Positions 51,410 to 60,736 of a DNA stretch of 64,000 bases are shown here, piece by piece. The stretch lies in NCBI GenBank assembly GCA_934454145.1, contig CAKSFT010000008.1, forward strand, positions 124,001 through 188,000, given 5' to 3'. Origin of the DNA: an uncultured Clostridia bacterium (GTDB lineage: Bacteria > Bacillota > Clostridia > UBA1381). The notes under the pieces are model-generated. The model saw nothing but the letters and a program-made list of their open reading frames with translations. It did no database searches and had not been told where the DNA came from. Numbering within the stretch: position 1 is the first letter of the stretch; the number at the start of each line of letters is the position of its first letter. The position numbers and the translations under genes were made by a program.

Positions 51410-52312
51410 ATGGAAATCACAGTTTCTGAGGCAGGTGTAAGGCTGGATAAATATGTAAGCGAGAATGCAGAAAATATTTCGCGTTCTTTTGCGGCAAAAC
51501 TGGCGGAAAGCGGGCAAATTACAGCAAACGGCAAAACCGTCGGGAAAAATTATAAGACTGCCGCCGGGGATATACTGAAAATTGACCTCCCCGAGGCGGA
51601 GGAGGCACAGATTCTCCCGGAGGATATTCCGCTTGACATAGTTTATGAAGATGACAACCTGCTTGTTGTGAACAAGCCGCAGGGAATGGTTGTGCACCCG
51701 GCGCCGGGCAATTATTCCGGCACGCTTGTCAATGCGCTGATGTTTCATTGCAAGGGAAACCTCTCAGCGATAAACGGCACAATCCGCCCGGGAATTGTGC
51801 ACCGCATAGACAAGGACACAAGCGGACTTTTGGTTGTGGCAAAAAACAACAATGCACATGCTGCTCTGTCAGAACAACTGAAAGAAAAAAAGGCAGTGCG
51901 CAAATATTATGCACTTGTAAACGGGGTTGTAAAGGAAAACGGCACGGTTGACAAGCCCATAGCGCGCCATCCGCGCGACAGAAAGAAAATGGCGGTTGTC
52001 CAAGGCGGCAGAGATGCGGTTACGCACTACAAGGTTCTTGAAATATATGATAGATATACATTGCTTGAGTGTATCCTGGAAACAGGGAGGACGCACCAGA
52101 TTCGTGTGCACATGTCATATATAGGGCATAGCATTGTGGGTGACAAAACATATGGCAGACAAAAAGAAGAATTTAAGCTTTCGGGGCAGTTGCTTCATGC
52201 CAAAACAATAGGTTTTGTTCACCCTGTGACAGACGAATATATGGAATTTTCTTCCGATATTCCGGAATATTTTTCACAAGTATTAAATAAACTTGACAAA
52301 AGACGAAAATAA
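51410..52312 (+). CDS. RluA/RluD family RNA pseudouridine synthase
   Basis: A 300-residue enzyme. An S4 RNA-binding domain fills residues about 1-70, and the catalytic domain carries HRIDKDTSGLLV with the catalytic Asp near residue 135. VNKPQGMVVHP and GRTHQIRVHM are conserved family segments. It likely modifies 23S rRNA, as RluD does; the exact site cannot be told. The start at ATG 51410 is three bases after the lspA stop. Confidence 0.92.
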   Translation: MEITVSEAGVRLDKYVSENAENISRSFAAKLAESGQITANGKTVGKNYKTAAGDILKIDLPEAEEAQILPEDIPLDIVYEDDNLLVVNKPQGMVVHPAPGNYSGTLVNALMFHCKGNLSAINGTIRPGIVHRIDKDTSGLLVVAKNNNAHAALSEQLKEKKAVRKYYALVNGVVKENGTVDKPIARHPRDRKKMAVVQGGRDAVTHYKVLEIYDRYTLLECILETGRTHQIRVHMSYIGHSIVGDKTYGRQKEEFKLSGQLLHAKTIGFVHPVTDEYMEFSSDIPEYFSQVLNKLDKRRK

Positions 52313-52326
52313 GGAGATGTATTATT

Positions 52327-53400
52327 TTGGAAAAGAAAACTAAGGTTTGCGTTATTTTTGGCGGAACATCACCCGAGCATGACATTTCAGAATTGTCCGC
52401 CTTTTCGGTTATAAGTAATTTAAATAAAGATAAATACAAGCTTTATCTTATCGGGATAACAAAAAAGGGAAAATGGTATCTGTACAGCGGAAAACCCGAA
52501 AATATACCCGGCGGAAAGTGGGAAAAAGACAAAAAGCATCTGCGCCGTGCGATAATTTCGCCCGATTCGGGGCACAAAGGTATTATCGATTTGGAAAGCG
52601 CAAAGACAATCAAGATTGATATTGTTTTCCCGGTGCTCCACGGCGAGTGCGGCGAGGACGGCACGATACAGGGGCTTTTTGAAATGGCAGGGCTTAAATA
52701 TGTCGGCATGGGCGTGCTTGCGTCGGTGACGGCGATGGACAAAACATTTACCAAAATTATCCTCAAAAATGCCGGTATACCGCAGGCAGACTGGGTTGTC
52801 GCAAAGACATGGGAATTTGACCGGATTGAGAGCATAATGGACGAGGCGGAAAGAAAATTCGGTTATCCATGCTTTGTAAAGCCGGCAAACACGGGCTCTT
52901 CTGTCGGTGTGGGAAAAGCACACAACCGTGCAGAACTGAAAGACGCGCTTTATGCGGCGGCAGAATATGACAGGAAAATACTTATCGAAGAATACATAGA
53001 CGGGCACGAAGTTGAATGTTCGGTTTTGGGGAATGAAAATCCGAAGGCGGCGGAGGTCGGTGAAATTATTCCTACGGTGGAGTTTTATGACTTTGACGCA
53101 AAATATTCGGACGCTTCCACGACACTGCGTATCCCGGCGGATATTGACGAAAACGCAAGGGAAACAATCAGAAAATATGCGGTTGATGCCTTCAAGGCTT
53201 TTGGCGGTGCCGGTCTTTCCAGGGTGGATTTTTTTGTGAAATACAAGGACAACACTGTCGTGCTGAACGAAATAAACACCATGCCGGGTTTTACCAATAT
53301 AAGCATGTATCCGAAGCTTTGGCAGGCGGCGGGGCTGGAATATGACAAATTGCTTGACAGACTCATAGAACTTGGACTTGAGAGAGTAAAGAAACAGTGA
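52327..53400 (+). CDS. ddl: D-alanine-D-alanine ligase
   Basis: A 357-residue ATP-grasp ligase making the D-Ala-D-Ala dipeptide. FGGTSPEHDISELSA opens the protein, with the HGECGEDGTIQGLFE segment and the C-terminal NEINTMPGFT metal site. The loop YDFDAKYSD has the Tyr typical of true Ddl rather than the D-lactate-specific Van type. TTG 52327 follows AAGGAGATG. murI follows eight bases on, giving a D-amino-acid wall precursor pair. Confidence 0.95.
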   Translation: MEKKTKVCVIFGGTSPEHDISELSAFSVISNLNKDKYKLYLIGITKKGKWYLYSGKPENIPGGKWEKDKKHLRRAIISPDSGHKGIIDLESAKTIKIDIVFPVLHGECGEDGTIQGLFEMAGLKYVGMGVLASVTAMDKTFTKIILKNAGIPQADWVVAKTWEFDRIESIMDEAERKFGYPCFVKPANTGSSVGVGKAHNRAELKDALYAAAEYDRKILIEEYIDGHEVECSVLGNENPKAAEVGEIIPTVEFYDFDAKYSDASTTLRIPADIDENARETIRKYAVDAFKAFGGAGLSRVDFFVKYKDNTVVLNEINTMPGFTNISMYPKLWQAAGLEYDKLLDRLIELGLERVKKQ

Positions 53401-53407
53401 GGTAACA

Positions 53408-54205
53408 ATGGATAACAGAAGTATCGGAATATTCGACTCGGGCCTGGGCGGACTGACTGTGATGAAGTGTGTCATGGACGAACTGCCGCATGAAAGCATA
53501 GTATATTTCGGCGACACCGGACGCGTGCCGTATGGGACAAAGTCAAAGGAAACCATTATTAAATATTCTATGTCCGATGTGCATTTTCTGGAGAGCAATG
53601 ATGTGAAGCTCATCATCATTGCATGCGGAACGGCAAGCTCCATTGCACTGCCGCATATAAAAACCGATGTCCCCGTCATAGGGGTGGTGGACGCGACGGC
53701 AGAGGCGGCAGTGAGGGCAACAAAGAATAAAAAGGTAGGCATAATCGGGACGGGCGCCACAATCAAGAGCGGCGCATATGAAAAAATAATAAAAAAACAC
53801 GGGATAGACACTTATTCAAAGGCATGTCCCTTGTTTGTCCCTCTGGTGGAAAACGGTCACTTTGAAACCGAAGTTGTGCGCCTTGTGGCGGAAGAATATC
53901 TTGCACCGATAAAACAGCAGGGTGTGGACACGCTGATTCTCGGCTGCACACATTATCCGCATCTGAAGAAGGTCATCGGGGAATTTATGGGCGATGATGT
54001 TGTGCTGATAGATCCAGGGGCAGAGGCGGCAAAATTCATCAAATGTGAATTTGATGAAAAGAAAATGCACTCCGAAAGAAATGACCCCGAACAATACAAA
54101 TATTTTGTCAGCGACAGCGTAGAGGACTTTGAAGAACTGGCGTCTGCTTTTCTGCACAGAAACATCAACGGAAAGGTGAAAAAAATTGACATTGAAAAAT
54201 ACTGA
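53408..54205 (+). CDS. murI: Glutamate racemase
   Basis: A 265-residue enzyme supplying D-glutamate to MurD. GIFDSGLGGLTV opens the protein. The two catalytic Cys lie in IACGTASS and LGCTHYPHL, and YFGDTGRVPYG is the substrate loop. ATG 53408 follows GAGGTAA. The 3' end overlaps the DUF1934 gene by 20 bases. Confidence 0.96.
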   Translation: MDNRSIGIFDSGLGGLTVMKCVMDELPHESIVYFGDTGRVPYGTKSKETIIKYSMSDVHFLESNDVKLIIIACGTASSIALPHIKTDVPVIGVVDATAEAAVRATKNKKVGIIGTGATIKSGAYEKIIKKHGIDTYSKACPLFVPLVENGHFETEVVRLVAEEYLAPIKQQGVDTLILGCTHYPHLKKVIGEFMGDDVVLIDPGAEAAKFIKCEFDEKKMHSERNDPEQYKYFVSDSVEDFEELASAFLHRNINGKVKKIDIEKY

Positions 54206-54620
54206 AAACAGTGCTATAATAAAAATCAGGAACACCCAGTCGGCAGAGGACACAGAGGAAACGGTGGAGCTGATAACCGAGGGAAAGTTCTACAAATCCG
54301 GTGATAAGCTGTATATTTTTTACACAGAGGAAGATGAAGGGGAAAAGACGACAATCATGCTGATTGCGGCAGAGGACAGTGTTACACTGAGCAGAAAAGG
54401 CAGTTATGCGTCAAAAATGTTTTATCGCCCCGGGGAGGACACGCAGGTTATGTATCATACGCCGTATGGCGTCATGACAATGCGTCTGAAGACACTCTGT
54501 GTGGAAAATCATCTTGATGAGGGCGGGGGGACCTTGAGATTATTATACAGGCTTTCGGTAAACGGAGATGAAATAAACAACGATTTGACACTGACGGTCA
54601 AGACGGAAAGGGATGAATAA
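54186..54620 (+). CDS. DUF1934 (YwiB-like) protein
   Basis: A 144-residue protein of unknown function with the lipocalin-like beta-rich pattern of DUF1934: TEGKFYKSGDKLYIFYTE, a central RKGSYASKMFY and TPYGVMTMRLKT. It starts at TTG 54186 inside murI, with AAAGGTG upstream. Position between murI and a carboxy-terminal protease suggests an envelope link, but no function can be named. Confidence 0.78.
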   Translation: MTLKNTENSAIIKIRNTQSAEDTEETVELITEGKFYKSGDKLYIFYTEEDEGEKTTIMLIAAEDSVTLSRKGSYASKMFYRPGEDTQVMYHTPYGVMTMRLKTLCVENHLDEGGGTLRLLYRLSVNGDEINNDLTLTVKTERDE

Positions 54621-54623
54621 CCA

Positions 54624-56063
54624 ATGAAAAAATTGATTTCGGCAATGGCGGCACTCGCTTTGGCATTTGCCGGCACTGGGGCATATGCCTATGATGTCGG
54701 GGAAATGAGTGACGAATATGAATACTTTGAAAAAGTGTCGGGATATGCCGCGGAAATGTACATAGATGACAGCATAACAAAAGAAGATGTCATGCAGATG
54801 GGATTAAACAAGCTTTTGAAAAACAATCCGGAATTGGTGGAAGAAATTTTGAAGGCGGGTTTTTCCTCTTTGGACAATTACAGTGATTTTTATACATACA
54901 GTGATTTTAAAAAGTATGTTAACGACCTGAACCATACATTTTATGGGATTGGGGTGGTTATACAAAAAGATGGCGACTATGTCAAAATTGTACGCTGCCT
55001 GGACGGCGGAAGCGCCGGTGAGGCCGGGCTTCAGGGCGATGACAAAATCATAAAGGTTGACGGGCAGGACGTTGTCGGACAGACCCTTGACACTGTACAG
55101 TCTTTGGTTGTCGGCGAGCTCGGTACGGAGGTGACAATTACCGTTTTGAGGGGGACAGGGGAACTCACGTATACCTTGCAAAGACGTCCTGTTTCAAGCG
55201 AAACGGTGGGTTATGCAATACTTGAGGGAAATATTGCATATGTGGAAATTCTGAATTTTGCACTCACAACGTCAGATGAGTTCCGTGACACGCTTGACGA
55301 GCTGAAAAGCATGGGAGTGTCAAAGATAATTCTTGATTTGCGCGACAATCCGGGCGGATATCTGAGGACTGCTGTGGAAATGGCTCAGATGATTGTGCCA
55401 AAAGGCGTGATTGTGCAGACGATGTACCGCCAGGAGGAATATAATCAGACATTTTATTCGGAACTGGAAAAGCCGGATTTTGAGTTTGCCGTTTTGGTGA
55501 ACGGGAATACGGCAAGCTCCGCCGAGATTCTTTCGGCGGCGATTGCCGAGTCGGGGGTCGGCACCCTTGTGGGCGAAACAACCTACGGAAAGGCGCTTAT
55601 ACAGGAAATGATTAACCTTGCCGACGGCTGTGCTTTTAAGATTACAACCGGCAAATATCTCACGAGAAACGGAAATGACATAAACAAAGTGGGCATTGTG
55701 CCGGAGCATGAAATTGCAAACCCAAAGCAAAAGATAACCACGTCAAGATATGAACAGTTTGACTACGTGACGAAATGGCGCATGGGTGACCGCGGCACAG
55801 GTGTGAAGGCGGCAAAACAAAGATTGCTTCTTTTGGGCTACAAAATCACATCGGGTGACGAAACCTTTAACAGTGAACTGACCGACGCAGTGTCAAAATT
55901 CCAGTCGGACATGGGGTTGTATCCTTATGGTGTTCTTGACAAGACCACACAGGTGCAGATGGAAAATAAATTTGCGGAGCTGGAAGAAACTGTGGACATG
56001 CAGCTGATAACGGCGTATAAGCTTTTCGGCGGTACGGAAGAACAGCTTTATAAAAATCAATAA
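54624..56063 (+). CDS. S41 family C-terminal processing peptidase with PDZ and peptidoglycan-binding domains
   Basis: A 479-residue exported protease. A signal peptide (MKKLISAMAALALAFAGTGAYA) is followed by a linker and a PDZ domain (about residues 95-190, FYGIGVVIQKDG). The catalytic domain has the Ser in NGNTASSAEILSAA near 295 and Lys in ETTYGKALIQ. Residues about 390-465 are a peptidoglycan-binding domain. This is the CtpA/CtpB group, which cleaves secreted regulators; CtpB acts in sporulation signalling in Bacillus. ATG 54624 abuts the DUF1934 stop. Confidence 0.92.
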   Translation: MKKLISAMAALALAFAGTGAYAYDVGEMSDEYEYFEKVSGYAAEMYIDDSITKEDVMQMGLNKLLKNNPELVEEILKAGFSSLDNYSDFYTYSDFKKYVNDLNHTFYGIGVVIQKDGDYVKIVRCLDGGSAGEAGLQGDDKIIKVDGQDVVGQTLDTVQSLVVGELGTEVTITVLRGTGELTYTLQRRPVSSETVGYAILEGNIAYVEILNFALTTSDEFRDTLDELKSMGVSKIILDLRDNPGGYLRTAVEMAQMIVPKGVIVQTMYRQEEYNQTFYSELEKPDFEFAVLVNGNTASSAEILSAAIAESGVGTLVGETTYGKALIQEMINLADGCAFKITTGKYLTRNGNDINKVGIVPEHEIANPKQKITTSRYEQFDYVTKWRMGDRGTGVKAAKQRLLLLGYKITSGDETFNSELTDAVSKFQSDMGLYPYGVLDKTTQVQMENKFAELEETVDMQLITAYKLFGGTEEQLYKNQ

Positions 56064-56070
56064 TTATGTG

Positions 56071-56111
56071 CAGTGTGCCGATGTTTTGCCGGCACACTGT
56101 TTGTTTTTTGT
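56071..56111 (+). terminator. Terminator after the S41 protease gene
   Basis: CAGTGTGCCG (56071-56080) and CGGCACACTG (56090-56099) are a perfect 10-bp stem, followed by TTTGTTTTTTG. Confidence 0.92.
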
Positions 56112-56130
56112 GTCTTTTTTGTTAAATCGG

Positions 56131-56159
56131 TTGACTTAAAATGCTTTTTGGTGTATAAT
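56131..56159 (+). promoter_or_regulatory. Promoter of walR-walK
   Basis: TTGACT (56131-56136), 17 bases, TATAAT (56154-56159). A single WalR half-site-like TGTTAA (56120-56125) lies just upstream but lacks a second half. Confidence 0.85.
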
Positions 56160-56204
56160 TATTACAATAGGGAAAATGTATGACATTGGAAGGGAAGTGC
56201 AAAG

Positions 56205-56912
56205 ATGGATAAGAGAAAGGTGCTTATAATTGAAGATGAGCAGCCGATAGTTGAAATATTAAAGTTTAACCTTGAAAAAGAGGGATATGAGGTTGATTAC
56301 GCTCTTGACGGACTTACGGGATTTAACAAGGCATTGTCGGGAGAGTGTGACCTTATACTTCTCGACGTGATGCTGCCGGGCATGGACGGATTTGAAGTGT
56401 GCAGAAAAGTGCGTGAAAAGTCTGCTGTCCCGATTATCATGCTGACGGCGAGAGAAGAAGAGGTGGACAAGGTGCTCGGGCTGGAGCTCGGCGCAGACGA
56501 TTATATGACAAAGCCGTTTTCTATAAGAGAGCTTACTGCAAGGGTCAAAGCAAATCTGAGAAGAACCGTGTCGGAAAACACAGCTGCGGCTTCTTCAAAA
56601 AATGACGGCAATATCATTGTGTCCGGGGACCTGATGATTAACATAGAGCGTTATGAGGTGCAAAAGCGCGGGCAGGTTATTGAGATAACCCTGAGGGAAT
56701 TTGAACTCTTGAAATTCCTGGCGATGCAGCCCGAGAAGATATTCACCAGAGAAAGCCTTTTGGAAAATGTATGGGGATATGAATATTACGGCGATGTGCG
56801 TACGGTTGACGTGACTGTAAGAAGGCTCAGAGAAAAAATTGAAGATGACCCGGGCATGCCGCGCTATATTGTGACAAAGCGCGGAGTGGGCTATTACTTT
56901 AATAAGGCGTGA
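56205..56912 (+). CDS. walR: Response regulator WalR (YycF)
   Basis: A 235-residue OmpR/PhoB-family regulator. The receiver domain has LIIEDEQPI, phospho-Asp in LILLDVMLPGMDG, and TKPFS. The C-terminal winged helix carries LREFELLKFLAMQP and TVDVTVRRLREKIEDDP. Sequence pattern and pairing with a HAMP-PAS kinase identify WalR, which controls wall hydrolases and is essential in many Firmicutes. It is followed by walK four bases on. Confidence 0.9.
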   Translation: MDKRKVLIIEDEQPIVEILKFNLEKEGYEVDYALDGLTGFNKALSGECDLILLDVMLPGMDGFEVCRKVREKSAVPIIMLTAREEEVDKVLGLELGADDYMTKPFSIRELTARVKANLRRTVSENTAAASSKNDGNIIVSGDLMINIERYEVQKRGQVIEITLREFELLKFLAMQPEKIFTRESLLENVWGYEYYGDVRTVDVTVRRLREKIEDDPGMPRYIVTKRGVGYYFNKA

Positions 56913-56916
56913 GCAG

Positions 56917-58671
56917 ATGTTTAAAAGTATTCAGTATAAAATTGTTCTCATATTTGTATTGCTGACGCTTTCAATTACAACAGTAATAGGGTCGTTCACC
57001 GTTATAAATATAATGAATTTTTATAACAATGAATTTTCGGTGATGATGAAACAGGTTTTTGACGAAGATTTGATTTATCAGCTGTCCAAAACGGCAGAAA
57101 TGGCGGACGGTGCCGAAGGTATTGAAAACACCGTCAGGACATACATCGGACCGCTGGGGATTGACACATACAGGTTTTATTGCATATTGGACGGAAAAAC
57201 AGGGGCGATTATATCAAGTTCTGACGAAGCAAAAAGCCATAATATGGAAATCAGCGAAAATATCATAACTGCGATGAGCGGCAAAATCGGCGATGCGCCG
57301 TCCTCAAACAGTGCGTATATGGATTATGCTGTCCCGATTTCCTCGGGGAATGAGTGCAAATACATAGTTTATGTGCGCGACACAAAAGATGAGGTGCGAA
57401 GCGTAAACCGTAATGTTCTGGTCATTATATTCCAGGCTGTCATGCTGTCGGTGGTGACGGCTATCATTATCGGTTATCTGCTGAGCAGAACAATAACCAC
57501 TCCGATAATAAGGCTCACAAAAAGGGCGGAAAAGCTTGCAAAGGGCGATTTTGGTTCTATGGAGGAGTCGGAGGCAGACGACGAGATAGGAAGGCTGACA
57601 AATACATTTCGTTCTATGGCATATGCACTTAACGAAACGATTGATGAAGTAAATTCCGAAAAAACAAAGATAGAAACACTTCTTGAAAACATGACCGACG
57701 GCATTTTGGCGTTTAACCTTGACGGCAAAATTATACATATCAACCCGGAGGCAAAAAAACTGACCGACTGCGGAGATGAGGCGGAATTTAATTCGCTTTT
57801 TAAAAATCTTGGGGCAGACATCACTTTGGGAGATTTGCTGTATATAAAACACGAAAAGCCTGTGGAAAAGCAGATTTATTTTAATGATAAATACATAAAG
57901 CTGACCTTTGCACCGCTCAGTATCGAAGAGAAAATCGGCGGAGTGATTGTTGTGCTGCACGACATCACAAAGCAGGAAAAACTGGAGCTTTCGAGAAGAG
58001 AATTTGTCGCAGACGTTTCGCACGAGCTGAGGACGCCGCTTGCTACGGTGAAGTCTTATGCGGAAACGCTTATGGACGGGAATGTCGAGGACGCGGAACT
58101 TTCGCACAAATTTCTGTCTGTCATCGTCAAAGAAACCGACAGAATGACGCGTATTGTTAAGGATTTGCTGACCCTCTCAAAGCTTGACGGGGCGGAAAAT
58201 GCGCCGAAAAATCTTGAAACAATCAACATAAAGCAATTTTTGAGCGGGATTATTGAAAAGATGTATATAAACGCCAAAAAGAAAAACCAGACGGTGACTT
58301 ATAATATTGACGAAAATATCCCCGACATAGAGGCAGAAAGCGACAAGCTCGAGCAGGTGATTATAAATATTTTGTCCAATGCTATAAAATATACTGCCGG
58401 CGGGGGACATATAAAAATTGTTGCGGGTGCGTTGTACAGTGAAATATTTATCAAAATTATTGATGACGGAATCGGCATACCAAAAGAAAATCTTTCGCGT
58501 ATTTTTGAGAGATTTTACCGTGTTGACAAAGCCAGGAGCCGCGAAACGGGCGGAACGGGGCTGGGGCTTGCGATTGCAAAGCAGATTATGGACAACATGG
58601 GCGGAGCCATCACGATAAATTCCGAGTATATGAAGGGGACAGAAGTAATTATTTCCATACCGCAAAAATAG
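56917..58671 (+). CDS. walK: Sensor histidine kinase WalK (YycG)
   Basis: A 584-residue kinase. Two membrane helices (about residues 8-30 and 170-190) bracket an outer sensor domain. A HAMP domain (SRTITTPIIRLTKRAEKLAKGDF) and a PAS domain (about 250-365) follow. The HisKA helix has the phospho-His in FVADVSHELRTPL, and the ATPase has NILSNAIKYT, DDGIGIP and GGTGLGLAIAKQ. This is the WalK layout. It is paired with walR; yycJ does not follow. Confidence 0.92.
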   Translation: MFKSIQYKIVLIFVLLTLSITTVIGSFTVINIMNFYNNEFSVMMKQVFDEDLIYQLSKTAEMADGAEGIENTVRTYIGPLGIDTYRFYCILDGKTGAIISSSDEAKSHNMEISENIITAMSGKIGDAPSSNSAYMDYAVPISSGNECKYIVYVRDTKDEVRSVNRNVLVIIFQAVMLSVVTAIIIGYLLSRTITTPIIRLTKRAEKLAKGDFGSMEESEADDEIGRLTNTFRSMAYALNETIDEVNSEKTKIETLLENMTDGILAFNLDGKIIHINPEAKKLTDCGDEAEFNSLFKNLGADITLGDLLYIKHEKPVEKQIYFNDKYIKLTFAPLSIEEKIGGVIVVLHDITKQEKLELSRREFVADVSHELRTPLATVKSYAETLMDGNVEDAELSHKFLSVIVKETDRMTRIVKDLLTLSKLDGAENAPKNLETINIKQFLSGIIEKMYINAKKKNQTVTYNIDENIPDIEAESDKLEQVIINILSNAIKYTAGGGHIKIVAGALYSEIFIKIIDDGIGIPKENLSRIFERFYRVDKARSRETGGTGLGLAIAKQIMDNMGGAITINSEYMKGTEVIISIPQK

Positions 58672-58694
58672 TTGTTATGTCTTTTTAAAAGTTG

Positions 58695-58711
58695 TGTAAT
58701 TGACTTGTAAC
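58695..58711 (+). promoter_or_regulatory. WalR box overlapping the -35 of the next operon
   Basis: TGTAAT (58695-58700), TGACT, TGTAAC (58706-58711): a perfect match to the known WalR consensus TGTWAH-N5-TGTWAH. It overlaps the -35 hexamer at 58700-58705, a position suited to repression. Confidence 0.7.
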
Positions 58712-58728
58712 ACAAAATATGTTATAAT
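58700..58728 (+). promoter_or_regulatory. Promoter of the small secreted protein-yycH-yycI operon
   Basis: TTGACT (58700-58705), 17 bases, TATAAT (58723-58728), leaving a leader of about 110 bases. A further TTGTAACAG at 58731 repeats half of the WalR box at one base off the usual spacing from TGTTAT. Confidence 0.85.
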
Positions 58729-58846
58729 TGTTGTAACAGTTGAGGCGGATTAAAATTTTTGATTCGTATGTATCAGTGGGAAGGTATGTTTTTAAGGGTT
58801 TTGATATTTACATAATTTTTTTTGGATTTTTCAAGGAGTGAATGTA

Positions 58847-59302
58847 ATGAAAAAAATAATAGCAGTGCTTTTGACAGCACTTTCATTGATAATGGCGATT
58901 CCGTCCGTCGGATATGCGGCTTTCGGCAGTTCGCTTTCGCTTTATGCGGCAGGAAACAGCAGTTCGCTGATTTACATAAAACGTCCGGAATCACATTCCG
59001 CGTCGACATCTGACAGGACATACACAATTTCTGCCGTCGGTGCACAGGGCACCAGGGTGCGTGTGTACAGATACAATCCTTCTTCGGGGACATGTTATTT
59101 GATTAAAAACGAAGCGCAGATTGGTGCAAGCGGCTTGTACAGCACTGTTGTTGATTTGACGTCGGATTCAAACATTTTTATGGTAACCGCAGAAAACGGC
59201 GCAAGCAGCCAGGTTGTCAGGATAGACATAAGCAAGGTGAAGAAAAGCACTGTAAACAAACTGAAGAATGTGACTGTTACAATGAGAAATTTCTTTGATT
59301 GA
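58847..59302 (+). CDS. Small secreted protein of unknown function in the WalRK locus
   Basis: A 151-residue protein starting at ATG 58847 behind AAGGAG. A signal peptide (MKKIIAVLLTALSLIMAIPS, cleavage near GYAA) is followed by a Ser-rich, probably beta-rich domain (YTISAVGAQGTRVRVYRYNP). The C-terminus ends with a basic segment. No family is recognised. It lies between walK and the yycH-like gene, and its promoter carries a WalR box, so a role in sensing or wall metabolism is plausible. Confidence 0.75.
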   Translation: MKKIIAVLLTALSLIMAIPSVGYAAFGSSLSLYAAGNSSSLIYIKRPESHSASTSDRTYTISAVGAQGTRVRVYRYNPSSGTCYLIKNEAQIGASGLYSTVVDLTSDSNIFMVTAENGASSQVVRIDISKVKKSTVNKLKNVTVTMRNFFD

Positions 59303-59316
59303 TAATGGGGTTTAAT

Positions 59317-60735
59317 ATGAAAAAAGAGCATTTGAAAAACATAGCGCTTGTTTTGCTGGTTGCGATGAATCTTTTATTAGGCTCGAATATATTGTTTGAT
59401 AAAAAATTATGGCCTTCCGGCTATAATTTTTTTGATTCCGAATATTTTCCGATTCTGAGATTGTTTGAAAAAAAGGCAAAAGCCGACAAAAACACAATTG
59501 AACGTGCGGTGCATCTCACAATGCCGGAAAAAATTATATTCAACACCGGTGACCAGTCCACGCGTTTTTCAGTGAATTCGGACAATGACGAGTATACCAA
59601 AATCATCGAGAACTGCGAAGATGTGTTTACAGCGGCGATGCTTTGCTCCGATGAGAGAATTGCGGAGGTGGAAAGTGAAGAATGGTTTTCCGCCCTTATG
59701 ACAAAGTCAGTGTATCTCAGCTATTATACGGAATACGAAACGGGGCTTTTTGCAAACTTTCTGGGGCTGCGAGAAACATCGCTGTCGCAGAGGGTGAATA
59801 CATTTTCCAATGTGGTTATCAGCCTTTCCGACAATGTTTCTGTTTATTTTGAGGACAGCAGTACCAAAAAATATTACAGAGTAAGGACAGGGAACCGCTT
59901 TGAAGATTTTAAAAATGTGACGGAACAGTTTGTGACGACACAATCGGCGGAAAACAGCAATCAAAGCACTATAAATTATTCTTTTGACCTGAATTTTGAC
60001 AAGTCATTCGGGACACAGAAAACCATAATTGCTTCTATGGTGCCGATTTATTCCAACACGCGCATAGAGCCTGTCGTGAACTCAAGGAATGTATTGCTGA
60101 ACGACGGGAAATTTGATAATGGAACAATCAATAAAATTGTGCGCATATTCGGCGTCAATTCCAATACGGCAAGAAGATACACCGAGGCGGACGGCACTGT
60201 TGTTTTTGTGGAAAACAATGCAACGCTTAAGCTCCATGCCGATGGCGTTGTTGAATATAAGGCGCGCGGAAACGGGATTTCGCTTGATGAGATGTCGGGC
60301 GGCTACAGTATATCAAAGCTGAACGAATTTGTGAGTTCTGTAAATGACGCGGCAGGCGCCGACGAAAATATATATCTTTCTTCAAAGGCGGTGTATGGGG
60401 AGCAGAACATTACATTTGATTATGTCTGCGCCGGAATGCCTGTAAAAATAAATATGCCGAACACGGAGAACGCTGTTTCGTGCCTGATTGAGGACGGATA
60501 TATAAAAGAATACAAGCATGTTTTGCGCGACTATGTGAGGACGGGAGAATATGCAGACACACCGGAGTATATAACGGCTGTGGACGACACAATACAAAAA
60601 TATTCTGCCATGACCGGGACGGTGACGATAAACAAGCTTTATCTTGCATATACGGACAACGGGAATGACGGTGTGCTGAGCGCCGGCTGGTGTGCCGATG
60701 TTGAGGCTGTGATTGCAGGCAGTGAGGAGGAATAA
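59317..60735 (+). CDS. yycH: YycH-like regulator of WalK
   Basis: A 472-residue protein with one N-terminal membrane helix (MKKEHLKNIALVLLVAMNLLLGSN) and a large outer domain, matching the layout and position of YycH, which with YycI modulates WalK at the membrane. Sequence similarity to Bacillus YycH is low by eye; context carries the call. The start is ATG 59317 after GGGG, preferred over ATG 59305. It is followed by the yycI-like gene. Confidence 0.7.
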   Translation: MKKEHLKNIALVLLVAMNLLLGSNILFDKKLWPSGYNFFDSEYFPILRLFEKKAKADKNTIERAVHLTMPEKIIFNTGDQSTRFSVNSDNDEYTKIIENCEDVFTAAMLCSDERIAEVESEEWFSALMTKSVYLSYYTEYETGLFANFLGLRETSLSQRVNTFSNVVISLSDNVSVYFEDSSTKKYYRVRTGNRFEDFKNVTEQFVTTQSAENSNQSTINYSFDLNFDKSFGTQKTIIASMVPIYSNTRIEPVVNSRNVLLNDGKFDNGTINKIVRIFGVNSNTARRYTEADGTVVFVENNATLKLHADGVVEYKARGNGISLDEMSGGYSISKLNEFVSSVNDAAGADENIYLSSKAVYGEQNITFDYVCAGMPVKINMPNTENAVSCLIEDGYIKEYKHVLRDYVRTGEYADTPEYITAVDDTIQKYSAMTGTVTINKLYLAYTDNGNDGVLSAGWCADVEAVIAGSEEE

Positions 60736-60736
60736 A

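Noticed and set aside
52327..53400. Ddl as a vancomycin-resistance D-Ala-D-Lac ligase
   Set aside because: The Tyr-containing loop DAKYSD is the ordinary Ddl form, and no vanH or vanX is nearby.
52420..53811. 463-codon minus-strand frame
   Set aside because: Antisense to ddl and murI; no SD site or recognisable domain.
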